The notes beneath the pieces are model-generated. The model was given only the letters and a program-made list of their open reading frames with translations. It made no database searches and was not told the origin of the DNA. The translations under genes were made by a program, and so were the position numbers. A stretch of DNA of 64,000 nt from Propionibacteriales bacterium (lineage in GTDB: Bacteria; Actinomycetota; Actinomycetes; Propionibacteriales; Nocardioidaceae): positions 1-64,000 of the forward strand of contig JAPLCC010000001.1 of assembly GCA_026392415.1 (NCBI GenBank). The letters run 5' to 3'. The first letter of the stretch is position 1. Every line of letters begins with the position of its first letter. Positions 47,551 to 56,642 of this stretch are shown here, one piece after another.

Positions 47551-48968
47551 GTGGACATCCTCTCCATCACTGGCGCGGCGTACATCGTCGCCGCACTGTT
47601 GTTCATCCTCTCCCTGGCGGGACTTTCGACGCACGCGTCGGCAAAGAACGGCCTGACCTACGGCATGACCGGTATGGCCGTCGCCCTGGCCGCGACCGTC
47701 GCCGCAACCGTTGACGCAAGTGACGGTCTCGACGACCGCGCCCTGGTGATCGGCCTGCTGGTCGCCGCCGTCGTGATCGGCGCGGTGATCGGTCTGTGGC
47801 GTGCGCGCATCGTCGAGATGACCGGCATGCCCGAGCTCATCGCGGCCCTGCACTCCTTCGTGGGTCTGGCCGCCGTACTCATCGGCGTCAACGGCCACCT
47901 CGAGGGCTCGCACTACGCGATGGACAGCCTCAACAACATCCACGAGGCCGAGGTCTCGATCGGCATCTTCATCGGTGCGGTCACCTTCACCGGCTCGATC
48001 GTGGCCAACCTGAAGTTGTCGGCGAAGATGAACTCTGCGCCGCTGATGCTGCCGGGCAAGAACCTCATCAACGTCGGCTCACTGGTCGCCTTCGCGATCC
48101 TGACCGTGGTCTACGTCGCCGTCGAGGAGGGCACCGGCCAGGACATCATCCTCGCCGTCCTCACCATCCTTGCCCTCGCGCTGGGCTGGCACCTGGTCGC
48201 CTCCATCGGTGGCGGCGACATGCCGGTCGTGGTCTCGATGCTCAACTCGTACTCCGGTTGGGCCGCAGCTGCCTCGGGCTTCCTGCTCGGCAACGACCTG
48301 CTGATCGTGACCGGCGCGCTGGTCGGGTCCTCCGGTGCCTACCTGTCCTACATCATGTGCAAGGCGATGAACCGCTCGTTCATCTCCCTCATCGCGGGCG
48401 GCTTCGGCATCGCCGCTCCCGCCGGTGAGGACAAGGACTACGGCGAGCACCGCGAGATCCAGGCCGACGCCGTCGCCGAGCTCCTGTCCGGCGCATCCAC
48501 GGTCGTGATCACCCCGGGTTACGGCATGGCCGTCGCCAGACGACGTACCCGGTCGCCGACCTGACCGCGAAGCTGCGGGCCAAGGGCATCACCGTCCGCT
48601 TCGGCATCCACCCCGTCGCGGGCCGTCTGCCGGGCCACATGAACGTGCTGCTCGCCGAGGCCAAGCTGCCCTACGACATCGTGCTCGAGATGGACGAGAT
48701 CAACGACGACTTCGCCGACACCGACGTCGTCCTGGTCATCGGCGCCAACGACACCGTCAACCCCGCGGCCAACGAGGACCCGACCTCCCCGATCGCCGGC
48801 ATGCCGGTGCTCGAGGTCTGGAACGCCAAGGACGTCATCGTGTTCAAGCGCTCCATGGCCGCCGGCTACGCCGGTGTCCAGAACCCGCTCTTCTTCCGCG
48901 AGAACAGCCAGATGCTGTTCGGTGACGCGAAGGACCGGGTCGAGGACATCGTGCGGGCGCTCGGCTGA
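47551..48968 (+). pseudogene. pntB: NAD(P) transhydrogenase subunit beta, frameshifted
   Basis: The first frame gives nine or so membrane segments and [10 protein letters not shown], up to TPGYGMAVA at 48537, then departs into a short false tail ending at 48564. The -1 frame resumes at once with [15 protein letters not shown] and [13 protein letters not shown] through to the normal C-terminus ([20 protein letters not shown]) at 48968. One missing C between GCC and AGACG explains it. If real, the proton-pumping transhydrogenase lacks its NADP domain and PntA would be useless; a sequencing error is quite possible. It is 3 bp downstream of pntA. Confidence 0.85.
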
Positions 48969-48983
48969 TCGAGCCCGCTCCCT

Positions 48984-49083
48984 TGTAACTCGGTGTTCGT
49001 GCATCCACCACGGACTCGTGACCAGTCATGAGTCCGTGGTGGATGCCGTTTTGCCGTGGCAGTGGCCCGAACACCGAGTTACA
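48984..49083. repeat. Nested inverted repeat (16-bp outer, 17-bp inner arms)
   Basis: Outer arms 48984-48999 and 49068-49083 are perfect 16-bp complements; inner arms 49001-49017 and 49030-49046 are perfect 17-bp complements. The inner hairpin is followed by GTTTT, so it can serve as the pntB terminator. The exact 100-base, double-palindrome build suggests a small mobile repeat or a structured RNA rather than a simple terminator. Confidence 0.8.
49001..49051 (+). terminator. Intrinsic terminator of pntAB (inner hairpin plus T-run)
   Basis: A 17-bp perfect GC-rich stem with a 12-base loop, then CCGTTTT. Placed 33 bases after the pntB stop. Confidence 0.6.
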
Positions 49084-49097
49084 TGAAGCGTCGAGCG

Positions 49098-49652
49098 TCA
49101 GCCGAACTCGATCTCGGCGAGCGTCTCGTAGCGGGGAGTACGCCGCGGTCCCTCGCCCAGGTGCGAGGCGATGACGGCGACGGACGAGAATGACCAGGCG
49201 GGGCCCTCGTAGGTCTCGAGCAGGCGCACCCAGTTGGTCATCTCGACCTTCGGTCCGCCGGTGCGGGCGACCGTGAGGTGGGGCCGGAAGCGCTGCCCGT
49301 CGACCTCGATGCCGCTGACCACAGCCGCGTTGCGGCTCCGCACCGCGGCGGTCGTGAGGGAGTCGTCCGCAAGGACCCCGGTCGCGAGGACCCTGCCCTC
49401 GGCGACATTCGGGAACACGACGGCGCCCGCCAGCCGGATCGGGGTCGCGGGAAGTCCTTCGAGGGAGTCGGACAGCCGGTCGGCGTACTCCTCGATGCGG
49501 TGGGCGGGGACGTCGCCCATGAAGGCCAGCGTGACGTGGAAGTGCTCGACGCGGGTCCAGCGAAAGTCCGCCGCTTCCCGGCGCGGATCGAGGAATGCGT
49601 CGAGATGCTCGGCCACGTCGAGGGGCGGCACAACGGCCGCGAACAGCCTCAT
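49098..49652 (-). CDS. thpR: RNA 2',3'-cyclic phosphodiesterase (2H family)
   Basis: 184 aa. Start ATG overlaps the VIT1-type stop (TGATG). Two HxT motifs, HVTLAF (about residue 40) and RPHLTVAR (about 120), form the 2H phosphoesterase active site. Opens 2',3'-cyclic phosphates on RNA; earlier named 2'-5' RNA ligase. Confidence 0.9.
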   Translation of the reverse strand: MRLFAAVVPPLDVAEHLDAFLDPRREAADFRWTRVEHFHVTLAFMGDVPAHRIEEYADRLSDSLEGLPATPIRLAGAVVFPNVAEGRVLATGVLADDSLTTAAVRSRNAAVVSGIEVDGQRFRPHLTVARTGGPKVEMTNWVRLLETYEGPAWSFSSVAVIASHLGEGPRRTPRYETLAEIEFG

Positions 49653-50386
49653 CAGACCTGCGTGCCGACCAACTGGCCGATGCCGTAGGTGACCGCCATG
49701 GCGAGCAGACCGCCCGCAATGTTGCGCACCACGGCCATGCGCGCCCCGCCGTAGCCGAACCGTGCGCTCGCCCATCCGGTCAGGGCGAGTGCCGCCACCA
49801 CAGCGACCACGGTGACCGCGACCCGGAGTTCCTCGGAGGCGAGCAGGATCGTGAGCAACGGCAGCAACGCTCCGAGCGTGAAGGCCACCATCGACACGAT
49901 GGCGGCCTTCCACGGGCTGGTGAGGTCGTCGGGGTCGATGCCGAGCTCGACCTCCGCGTGTGCAGCCAGCGCATCCTTCTCGGTGAGCTGTTTGGCCACC
50001 TCGAGTGCGAGGTCCGGCTCGAGACCCTTGTCGACGTACAGCCCAGCCAGCTCGGCGAGCTCGTCCTCCGGGTCCTCCTGCAGCTCGCGGCGTTCCTTGG
50101 CGAGCAGCGCTTCCTCGGAGTCACGCTGGGTGCTCACCGAGACGTACTCGCCGGCGGCCATGCTCATCGCGCCAGCCGCGAGACCGGCGATACCCGCGAC
50201 CAGAATGGCGGTCCGGTCGGTGGTGGCACCGGCCACGCCCAGCACGATGCCAGCCGTCGACACGATGCCGTCGTTGGCTCCGAGCACCCCCGCCCGCAGC
50301 CAGTTGAGCCGGTCGTTGAACCCCGCCTCGTGCGGCTCGTCGTCGTGGGGACCGATCTCCTCTGCTACCTCCGTGTTCGCGCTCAC
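49652..50386 (-). CDS. VIT1/CCC1-family metal transporter
   Basis: 244 aa. The first membrane segment GVLGANDGIVSTAGIVLGVAG is the family signature; a hydrophilic Glu-rich loop (metal-binding region) sits between segments two and three; about five segments in all. Related proteins move Fe2+ or Mn2+ across membranes. Coupled to thpR. Confidence 0.88.
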   Translation of the reverse strand: MSANTEVAEEIGPHDDEPHEAGFNDRLNWLRAGVLGANDGIVSTAGIVLGVAGATTDRTAILVAGIAGLAAGAMSMAAGEYVSVSTQRDSEEALLAKERRELQEDPEDELAELAGLYVDKGLEPDLALEVAKQLTEKDALAAHAEVELGIDPDDLTSPWKAAIVSMVAFTLGALLPLLTILLASEELRVAVTVVAVVAALALTGWASARFGYGGARMAVVRNIAGGLLAMAVTYGIGQLVGTQV

Positions 50387-50443
50387 CCCTGCATGATCCC
50401 CGATCTCGCGGATCTCATGCGACCGGATTGCCGGGGTACGCGC

Positions 50444-51589
50444 TCAGAGGCCGAGGTCGCGGCCGATGAGCTCCTTCATGATCTCGTTGCTCCCGGCCCA
50501 GATCTTGGTGACCCGGGCATCGCGCCAGGCGCGGGCCACGCGGTACTCGTTCATGAAGCCGTAGCCACCGTGCAGCTGGACACAGGCGTCGAGCACCTCG
50601 CTCTGGGCCTGGCTGGACCACCACTTCGCCTTGGAGGCGTCGATGGCGGTGAGCTCACCCTTGCTGTGCGCAAGGACGCACTTGTCGATGTACGCCTCGG
50701 CGACCTCGATCTGCGTGAAGAGCTCGGCGAGCAGGAACTTGTTGCTCTGGAACTTGCCGATCGACTGGCCGAAGGCGTGGCGGTCCTTGGTGTACTGCAA
50801 CGTCTCGATGAGGATCTGCTTGGCCTGCGCCACGTTGGCGACGGCGCAGCCGAGCCGCTCCTGCGGCAGCTTCTGCATCATGTGGATGAAGCCCATGTTG
50901 AGCTCACCGATGATCTCGGCGTCGGTCACCCGGACGTTCTCGAAGAACAGCTCGGCGGTGTCGGACTCCTCCATGCCGACCTTGTCGAGCTTGCGGCCGC
51001 GGGAGAATCCTTCCTTGGTCGCCTCGATGCCGAACAGCGTGATGCCCTTCGGGCCGCGCTCGGGGTCGGTGCGCACGGCGGTGACGAACAGGTCGCCGGA
51101 GTAGCCGTTGGTGATGAACGTCTTCGAGCCGTTGATGATCCACTCGTCGCCGTCGCGCACCGCGGTCGACTTCAGGTTCGCGAGGTCGGAGCCGCCCGAC
51201 GGCTCGGTCATGCCGATGCCGAGCAGGATCTCGCCGGAGACGACACCGGGGAGCCACCGCTCCTTCTGCTCCTCGGTGCCGAGCTCGACGATGTACGGCG
51301 CCGTGATGTCGGCGTGGATGCCGTGGCAGGTGGGGTACGCCGCACCGACCTTGGCGAGCTCCTCCTGGAGCACGGCGTTGAACCGGAAGTCGCCGGCCTC
51401 GGCGCCGCCGTACTGCTCGGGGACCTCGAGGCCGAGCAGGCCCTGCTTGCCGGCCTCCAGCCAGAACTCCCGCGGCAACGCCTTCGCGGCGATGTGCTCC
51501 TCGGTGTGCGGCAGGACCGACCGGTCGATGAATTCCTTCACCGAGGACCGGAAGGCCTCGTGGTCCTCGTCGTAGATCTCGCGCTTCAT
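50444..51589 (-). CDS. Acyl-CoA dehydrogenase
   Basis: 381 aa, the usual length. FAD/substrate motifs GIGMTEPSGGSDLANL and KTFITNGYSGD; C-terminal LHGGYGFMNEYRVARAWRDAR and IWAGSNEIMKELI holding the likely catalytic Glu. Introduces a 2,3-double bond in acyl-CoA with electrons passed to ETF. It stands alone, so the chain length cannot be inferred. Confidence 0.9.
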   Translation of the reverse strand: MKREIYDEDHEAFRSSVKEFIDRSVLPHTEEHIAAKALPREFWLEAGKQGLLGLEVPEQYGGAEAGDFRFNAVLQEELAKVGAAYPTCHGIHADITAPYIVELGTEEQKERWLPGVVSGEILLGIGMTEPSGGSDLANLKSTAVRDGDEWIINGSKTFITNGYSGDLFVTAVRTDPERGPKGITLFGIEATKEGFSRGRKLDKVGMEESDTAELFFENVRVTDAEIIGELNMGFIHMMQKLPQERLGCAVANVAQAKQILIETLQYTKDRHAFGQSIGKFQSNKFLLAELFTQIEVAEAYIDKCVLAHSKGELTAIDASKAKWWSSQAQSEVLDACVQLHGGYGFMNEYRVARAWRDARVTKIWAGSNEIMKELIGRDLGL

Positions 51590-51661
51590 GGACCCGACTC
51601 TACTGGTGGGTCACATGTGTCGTCGTTGGTGCCGGGCACAACATTCGACCCTGCACGCTGG

Positions 51662-53503
51662 TCATTCCTGCTCGGCACCCGGCAGCGCGCCGAGGGCCTT
51701 TCCGATCGTGTCGAGGTACTGCCTGAGCGGGACGATGTCGTCGCCGTCGGGTGCCTTGATCGCGACCTCCTTGTCGAAGTCCGCGAACTCGAAGTGGTCG
51801 ACGTCGCTCTCCTCGATCCGCAACAGGTAGTGGGGTTCGGCCACCCGGACGTCGAGCACCTCGCGCTGCGAACCCTCGGCCTGCTCGATGCGGACCGTCT
51901 TCTGGCCCCCGACTTCGCCCTCGCCCAGGTCCTTGGCCTCGGCGTTCTCCCTGCCGTCGCGCTCGAGGAACTCGTCGAGGTCGCAGAACGCCTCGGTGCT
52001 CTCGAGCAGGCTGTTCTCGACGACCCACTTGTCGCCGAGGACAGCGAGGATCAGCGTCGCCGTGTCGGGGTCGCCGGTCGCCTCCCAGAAGGGCCGGTCT
52101 GCGCGCAGGTAGAGCTGCTCGTCGACACGCAGGATCTCGGCGGTTCCCCCGGATGCGGCGGACTTCATGGTGCCGCTGCAGTTGCCGCTGCTCGTCGCGG
52201 TCACGTCGACGGTGATCGTGTCGCCCTGGTCGTCCTCGAACTGCCCGGTGATCCGCGCGGCCTCGAGCACCGACATGTCCTTCTCGGCAGCCTGGATGAT
52301 CTCCTTCGGATCCATCGCGAGGAAGTCAGCTCCCTCGGGATCGTCCTCGCCCGTGGTCAGCAGCGCTGCCCCGACACCACCACCGAGGGCGATCGCCGCG
52401 GCGACGCCACCGACCACCCACCACCTTTTCGACGAGGTACGGCGTCCGGCGGGCGGCGCGCCCAGGAAGGCCGGTGGCGTCGGGCTGGGGTTGGCCGGCG
52501 CGTGGGCGGTGACCGGGGACGGGCGGGCGGCAGCAGGCTGGGCGGCAGCAGGCTGGACGGGAGCAGGCTGGACGGGCCGGTGGACCGGCCGCATCGCGGT
52601 CGCACCCTTGTCGTCGGGCACGGCGGCCCCCGGGGTGACGGGCAGCCGGAGAGCGGCCTGGAGGTCGGCGCTCATCTCCGCGGCCGACTGGTAGCGCTCC
52701 GAGGAATCCTTCGCCATCGCGGTGCGCAGGATCCGGTTGGTCGCGTTGAGCATGGGACTGGTGCCCGCCAGCTGCGGCACCGGGCTCTTCACGTGGGCGG
52801 CGATCAGCTGGTACTCCGAGGTCCCTTGGAAGGGGGGCGTGCCCGTCAGCGCCACCCACAGCAGGCAGCCGAGGGCGTAGATGTCGGTGGAGGCGCTGGC
52901 CTTGGCCCCGCCGTGGAGCTCGGGCGCCATGTAGGACGGCGTACCGACGGTCGAGGAGCTGAACCGGGTGGCGTCGGCGTTCATCTGTCGGGCGATGCCG
53001 AAGTCGGCGAGGTAGGCGCGGACCGAGCCTGGCCGGCGCCGGACCAGCACGTTGCCGGGCTTGATGTCGCGGTGCACCAGCCCGGCGTCGTGCGCATCGG
53101 AGAGGCCGCTGGTGACCTGTTCGATGATCTCCAGCGCGTCGACGAGGCTCGGGATGCCCTCGGTCCGGATCAGGTGGCCGAGGTCGCCCCCGGGGATCAG
53201 CTGGCTGGCGATGTAGAGGTAACCGTCCTCCTCACCGTGGGCGTAGACGGCGACGACGTGCGCCGACTCCAGGGACGCCTGCGACCGGGCCTCGCGGGTG
53301 AAGCGCTCGCGGAATTCGGGGTCATGGGCGAAGAGCGGCGCGATCACCTTCAGCGCCACCTCGCGCCCGAGGTTCTCCTCCATGGCGCGATACACGACGC
53401 CCATGCCGCCCTGTCCGAGCTGCTCCAGGATGCGAAAGCGGCCGATCCGCGACCCGGGAGCCGGATCGCCGGAGCCAGCACCCGAGCCAGAGAAGGACGA
53501 CAC
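51662..53503 (-). CDS. Transmembrane Ser/Thr protein kinase with extracellular lipoprotein-like domain
   Basis: 613 aa from GTG. Kinase domain about 20-280: GQGGMGVVYRA loop, VALKVI (Lys), HRDIKPGNVL catalytic loop, LADFGIAR, APE block. A Pro/Ala-rich linker, one membrane segment (about 362-384), then a 220-residue outer domain resembling LppX/LprG lipid-carrier folds, without PASTA repeats. Such a kinase may sense lipid or envelope state. Ends beyond the acyl-CoA dehydrogenase promoter. Confidence 0.88.
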   Translation of the reverse strand: MSSFSGSGAGSGDPAPGSRIGRFRILEQLGQGGMGVVYRAMEENLGREVALKVIAPLFAHDPEFRERFTREARSQASLESAHVVAVYAHGEEDGYLYIASQLIPGGDLGHLIRTEGIPSLVDALEIIEQVTSGLSDAHDAGLVHRDIKPGNVLVRRRPGSVRAYLADFGIARQMNADATRFSSSTVGTPSYMAPELHGGAKASASTDIYALGCLLWVALTGTPPFQGTSEYQLIAAHVKSPVPQLAGTSPMLNATNRILRTAMAKDSSERYQSAAEMSADLQAALRLPVTPGAAVPDDKGATAMRPVHRPVQPAPVQPAAAQPAAARPSPVTAHAPANPSPTPPAFLGAPPAGRRTSSKRWWVVGGVAAAIALGGGVGAALLTTGEDDPEGADFLAMDPKEIIQAAEKDMSVLEAARITGQFEDDQGDTITVDVTATSSGNCSGTMKSAASGGTAEILRVDEQLYLRADRPFWEATGDPDTATLILAVLGDKWVVENSLLESTEAFCDLDEFLERDGRENAEAKDLGEGEVGGQKTVRIEQAEGSQREVLDVRVAEPHYLLRIEESDVDHFEFADFDKEVAIKAPDGDDIVPLRQYLDTIGKALGALPGAEQE

Positions 53504-53772
53504 ACGTCTGTTCTACCCGACGACCGTGTCGCCGAAGTGTCGCGGGCAGGAGTGCCGCGCCCCGACTGCTCTGGAAATCCCCCCAGGGTTGTCCCCAGAA
53601 CCACCGACGGCGAAGTCAAGGGGCGCGGCACACCGTTACTGCTCCGGGCCACTCCCCCACGGTGCGACCCGAGCGAATTGTCGCGCCCTCTGGCCGTCAC
53701 CGAAACCAGAGGATGCGAGGACAGTGCGCTGTTCCGGACCCGGGCCACCGATCGAAGGCCTAGCATCCGGCC

Positions 53773-55947
53773 ATGAGGCGGGGACGGTCCGAGGCACGCT
53801 CCTTCGCCGCGTCCGTCGAGCGCGGCCTGCAGCTCGCGATCGGGCTGGTGATCCTGGCCCGGACCACGGCCTTCGCAGCCCAGTTCGCTGCGCAGTCGCC
53901 GTACGACGACCGGGAGCTCGCGCTCGCGGCGACCGTGGTCGCGTGTGTCACCGTCGCCGGGATCCGTTGCGTGCTGGGCCGGGCGTCCTCGTTCGACGTC
54001 GCCCTGTGCACCCTCGCCCTCGTTGCCGGCTCGCTGATGCACCACGCGGAGGTGCCTTCGTCGGGCGCCGCCGATTCCCCGATCATCCACCTGGCCGAGC
54101 CGATGCTGCTGGTCATCGCCGCCCGGCGCCGCAACCCCGGGGTGGCGATGGGCGCCATCCTGGTCCTCTTTGTCGCGCTGCGCTGGGCGACAGGTGGCGA
54201 GGACGGCCTCCGCTACGGCCTGCAGGAGGCTGCCCTCATCGGTGGCTCGGCCCTGGGTGCGCTCGTCCTCGTCGCGCACATGCGCCAGGCCTCTGCCCGG
54301 GCCGAGCACGCCATCGCCACCCACCGAGCCGTCCAGACCGAACGCATGTCCTCGGCCGAGGTCGAGGCGACCTCCTTCCTGCACGACGACCTGATCCCGA
54401 CGCTGCTGGCCGTGGCGGGCATGCCCGACGACCCGGCAACCCGACAGGCGGCCGCCACCGCGTACGAGTGGATCGAGGTGCCGACGACCGAACCGCGGAT
54501 CGGGGACCTGGTGGACGCACTCCGCGCTGCAGCAGCGCGAGAGCACCTCGACGCGGAGTTCGTCGTCCACGGCTCACGCCAGCGGATGCCCGACGTCGTC
54601 CACGACGCGTTCGTGGGAGCGGCCAGCGAGGCGCTGCGCAATGTGGCGCGGCACAGCGGCCAGCGGCGCGCGCTCGTCACCGTCGTCCGCCGGTTCGGTC
54701 GGGTCCGGGTGCTGATCGAGGATCCCGGCGACGGCTTCGAAGGACCCCCGGGCGTCGGGCTGCGGGTCGCCGTGGCCGGCCGGGTGGCAGCCATCGGCGG
54801 CATGACCCGGATCGAGAGCGTCCCCGGCTCGGGCACCACCGTGGCCCTGATGTGGCGCCGGCGCCGCGTGGCACGTCTGCTCGGCATGTACCCCGACCAC
54901 GACCAGACGATCCGCGCCGCGGTGCAGGACCCGGGTCGGGTCGCCCTGCTGGCGGCTGCCGTGCTGGCCGCCGGCTACCTCGCGACGGCTGCCCTGCTGA
55001 CCCTCGACCATCCCCTGCAACCGGAGTCCTACCTCGGCGCGGCGGCCATCGCCGCCCTGGTCGCCCTGCTCGCGTCGACCATGGCCCGAGGCCCGCTGCA
55101 CCCGGCCCTCATCGTGCTCGCCGCCCTGTTGCCGAGCGCCATGCTCACGTTCGCGCTCCCGGCGATTCCTGCCAGGGAGCTGGGGGGTGCCCAGTCCTGG
55201 CTGATCGAGTTCAGTGCCCTGCCGGCCCTGACAGCCGCATGGGTCGTGTCGAGGCGGGTGACCCTCCTCCTGCTGGTGCCGAATGCGGTCGTGATCACGG
55301 CGGTCGCGCTGCACAAGGACGTCTCGGGGAGCGACCTGTCGCACCTGCTGCTGGTCCAGCCGCTGAATGCCTTGTTCGTCGCCGTCATCGTCGCCGTGTG
55401 CCGGCACGCCGGGAACATGGTGACCAGCTCCCAGGCGCCTCCGGGCGCGGACCGCAGTACGGCGCTCGAACGGCTCCTCGGCGCGTTCTTCGCTCCCGTC
55501 AACGCCATCCTTCTCCATGCTGCGGACGGCGCGCTCGCGCGTTCGGAGCTCCCCCGGGCCGCGCTCCTCGCCTACTCTGCCCGCGACTGCCTCTACCTGC
55601 CCGGGGAGGAGCACGCCGACCTGCGCTCCGAGCTGACCGCGCTCCGCGCTGCCGGCGCACGGGTCGAGAGTCGACTCACCGAGCGCCCCAAGGCCAGTCG
55701 CACCCTCGCCTCCGCACTACGGGCCCTCGTCGGCACGGCACCCACGCACGTGACGATCTCGGGCACGGTCGACGAGTCGGTCGTCGTGGTCGTTCCGGGG
55801 ATGGCCGCCGAGGAGGCGGCCCGCATCACCCGGGCGCTTCCGATCTCGTGGCAGGCCCGGGTCGAGCCGGAGGCCATGGTGCTGACCGGACCGCCCGACC
55901 TGGCCAGTGTCATTCGTCGAGGTGGCCGTCGGCTCGCGCACGACTGA
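53773..55947 (+). CDS. Membrane sensor histidine kinase with extra C-terminal membrane domain
   Basis: 724 aa. N-terminal half has about five membrane segments, then FLHDDLIPTLLAVAG with the likely phospho-accepting His204 (NarL-type HisKA_3 pattern), N-box SEALRNVARHS near 285 and IEDPGDGF/GVGLR ATP-lid. Unusually, a further six membrane segments (about 390-560) and an unrecognised cytosolic tail follow the ATPase. Its 3' end overlaps the convergent response regulator by 38 nt; the two probably form a pair. Confidence 0.8.
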   Translation: MRRGRSEARSFAASVERGLQLAIGLVILARTTAFAAQFAAQSPYDDRELALAATVVACVTVAGIRCVLGRASSFDVALCTLALVAGSLMHHAEVPSSGAADSPIIHLAEPMLLVIAARRRNPGVAMGAILVLFVALRWATGGEDGLRYGLQEAALIGGSALGALVLVAHMRQASARAEHAIATHRAVQTERMSSAEVEATSFLHDDLIPTLLAVAGMPDDPATRQAAATAYEWIEVPTTEPRIGDLVDALRAAAAREHLDAEFVVHGSRQRMPDVVHDAFVGAASEALRNVARHSGQRRALVTVVRRFGRVRVLIEDPGDGFEGPPGVGLRVAVAGRVAAIGGMTRIESVPGSGTTVALMWRRRRVARLLGMYPDHDQTIRAAVQDPGRVALLAAAVLAAGYLATAALLTLDHPLQPESYLGAAAIAALVALLASTMARGPLHPALIVLAALLPSAMLTFALPAIPARELGGAQSWLIEFSALPALTAAWVVSRRVTLLLLVPNAVVITAVALHKDVSGSDLSHLLLVQPLNALFVAVIVAVCRHAGNMVTSSQAPPGADRSTALERLLGAFFAPVNAILLHAADGALARSELPRAALLAYSARDCLYLPGEEHADLRSELTALRAAGARVESRLTERPKASRTLASALRALVGTAPTHVTISGTVDESVVVVVPGMAAEEAARITRALPISWQARVEPEAMVLTGPPDLASVIRRGGRRLAHD

Positions 55948-56548
55948 TCAGACCGTGCACGTTGCCCGGGTCGATCCCACCGGAGCGGTAGGCCCGCGCG
56001 GCGCGGAACAGGTGCTCGCGCACGGTGACCTCGCTGATGCCCAGGTCGCGGGCGACCAGCCGATAGGGAAGGCCGGTGCTCACCGCGCGGAGGATCTCGA
56101 TCTGCCGGTCGGACAGACGGGCACCGAGGCTCTCGTCGGTCAGGAGCATCGCCGCGAGCTGGCCCGAGCAGGCGAGCTCGCCGGCCACCGCGTCGCGGAT
56201 CGACTGGGCGATGGTCGCGATCGGATCGACCTTGAGCACCAGACCGGCCGCACCGGCCTGGATCGCCCGGCGGACCGGCATCGGCCGCTCCTCTGCCGTG
56301 AACAGCAGGACCGCGATGTCGCGGGCGACCAGCTGGGCCACCGACTCCTCGGCCACCGGCTGGCCCGGGATGTGCAGGTCGAGGAGCACCACGTCGAATC
56401 CCTCGGGCGTCGCCGAGAGGAGCTCATCGACCGATCCGGCGATGGCCACGAGCGACATGTCCGGGGCGTGATCCGCCAGCGCCGCGCCCACGCCGGCGAG
56501 CACGACGGGATGGTTGTCGATCGCGCCGACCCTGATCACCGAATCCAC
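55910..56548 (-). CDS. LuxR/NarL-family response regulator
   Basis: 212 aa. Receiver domain with acidic Asp11, phospho-acceptor Asp57 (VVLLDLHIPG) and Lys in GLVLKVDP. C-terminal helix-turn-helix LSDRQIEILRAVSTGLPYRLVARDLGISEVTVREHL. Likely partner of the convergent kinase, a tail-to-tail arrangement that is less common than an operon. Confidence 0.88.
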   Translation of the reverse strand: MDSVIRVGAIDNHPVVLAGVGAALADHAPDMSLVAIAGSVDELLSATPEGFDVVLLDLHIPGQPVAEESVAQLVARDIAVLLFTAEERPMPVRRAIQAGAAGLVLKVDPIATIAQSIRDAVAGELACSGQLAAMLLTDESLGARLSDRQIEILRAVSTGLPYRLVARDLGISEVTVREHLFRAARAYRSGGIDPGNVHGLISRARADGHLDE

Positions 56549-56642
56549 GAGACCAGTATGTCGACCACCCCTGACGGCGCGTGCCGAAATGGCACAGTCC
56601 GTCGCGGGGTGGTCGATCCGTCCGGCCGGGAGTCCGGGGAGG

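Noticed and set aside
49595..53776. A 1393-codon plus-strand open frame
   Set aside because: It lies opposite the VIT1, acyl-CoA dehydrogenase and kinase genes and has the low-complexity composition of a reverse-strand shadow in GC-rich DNA.
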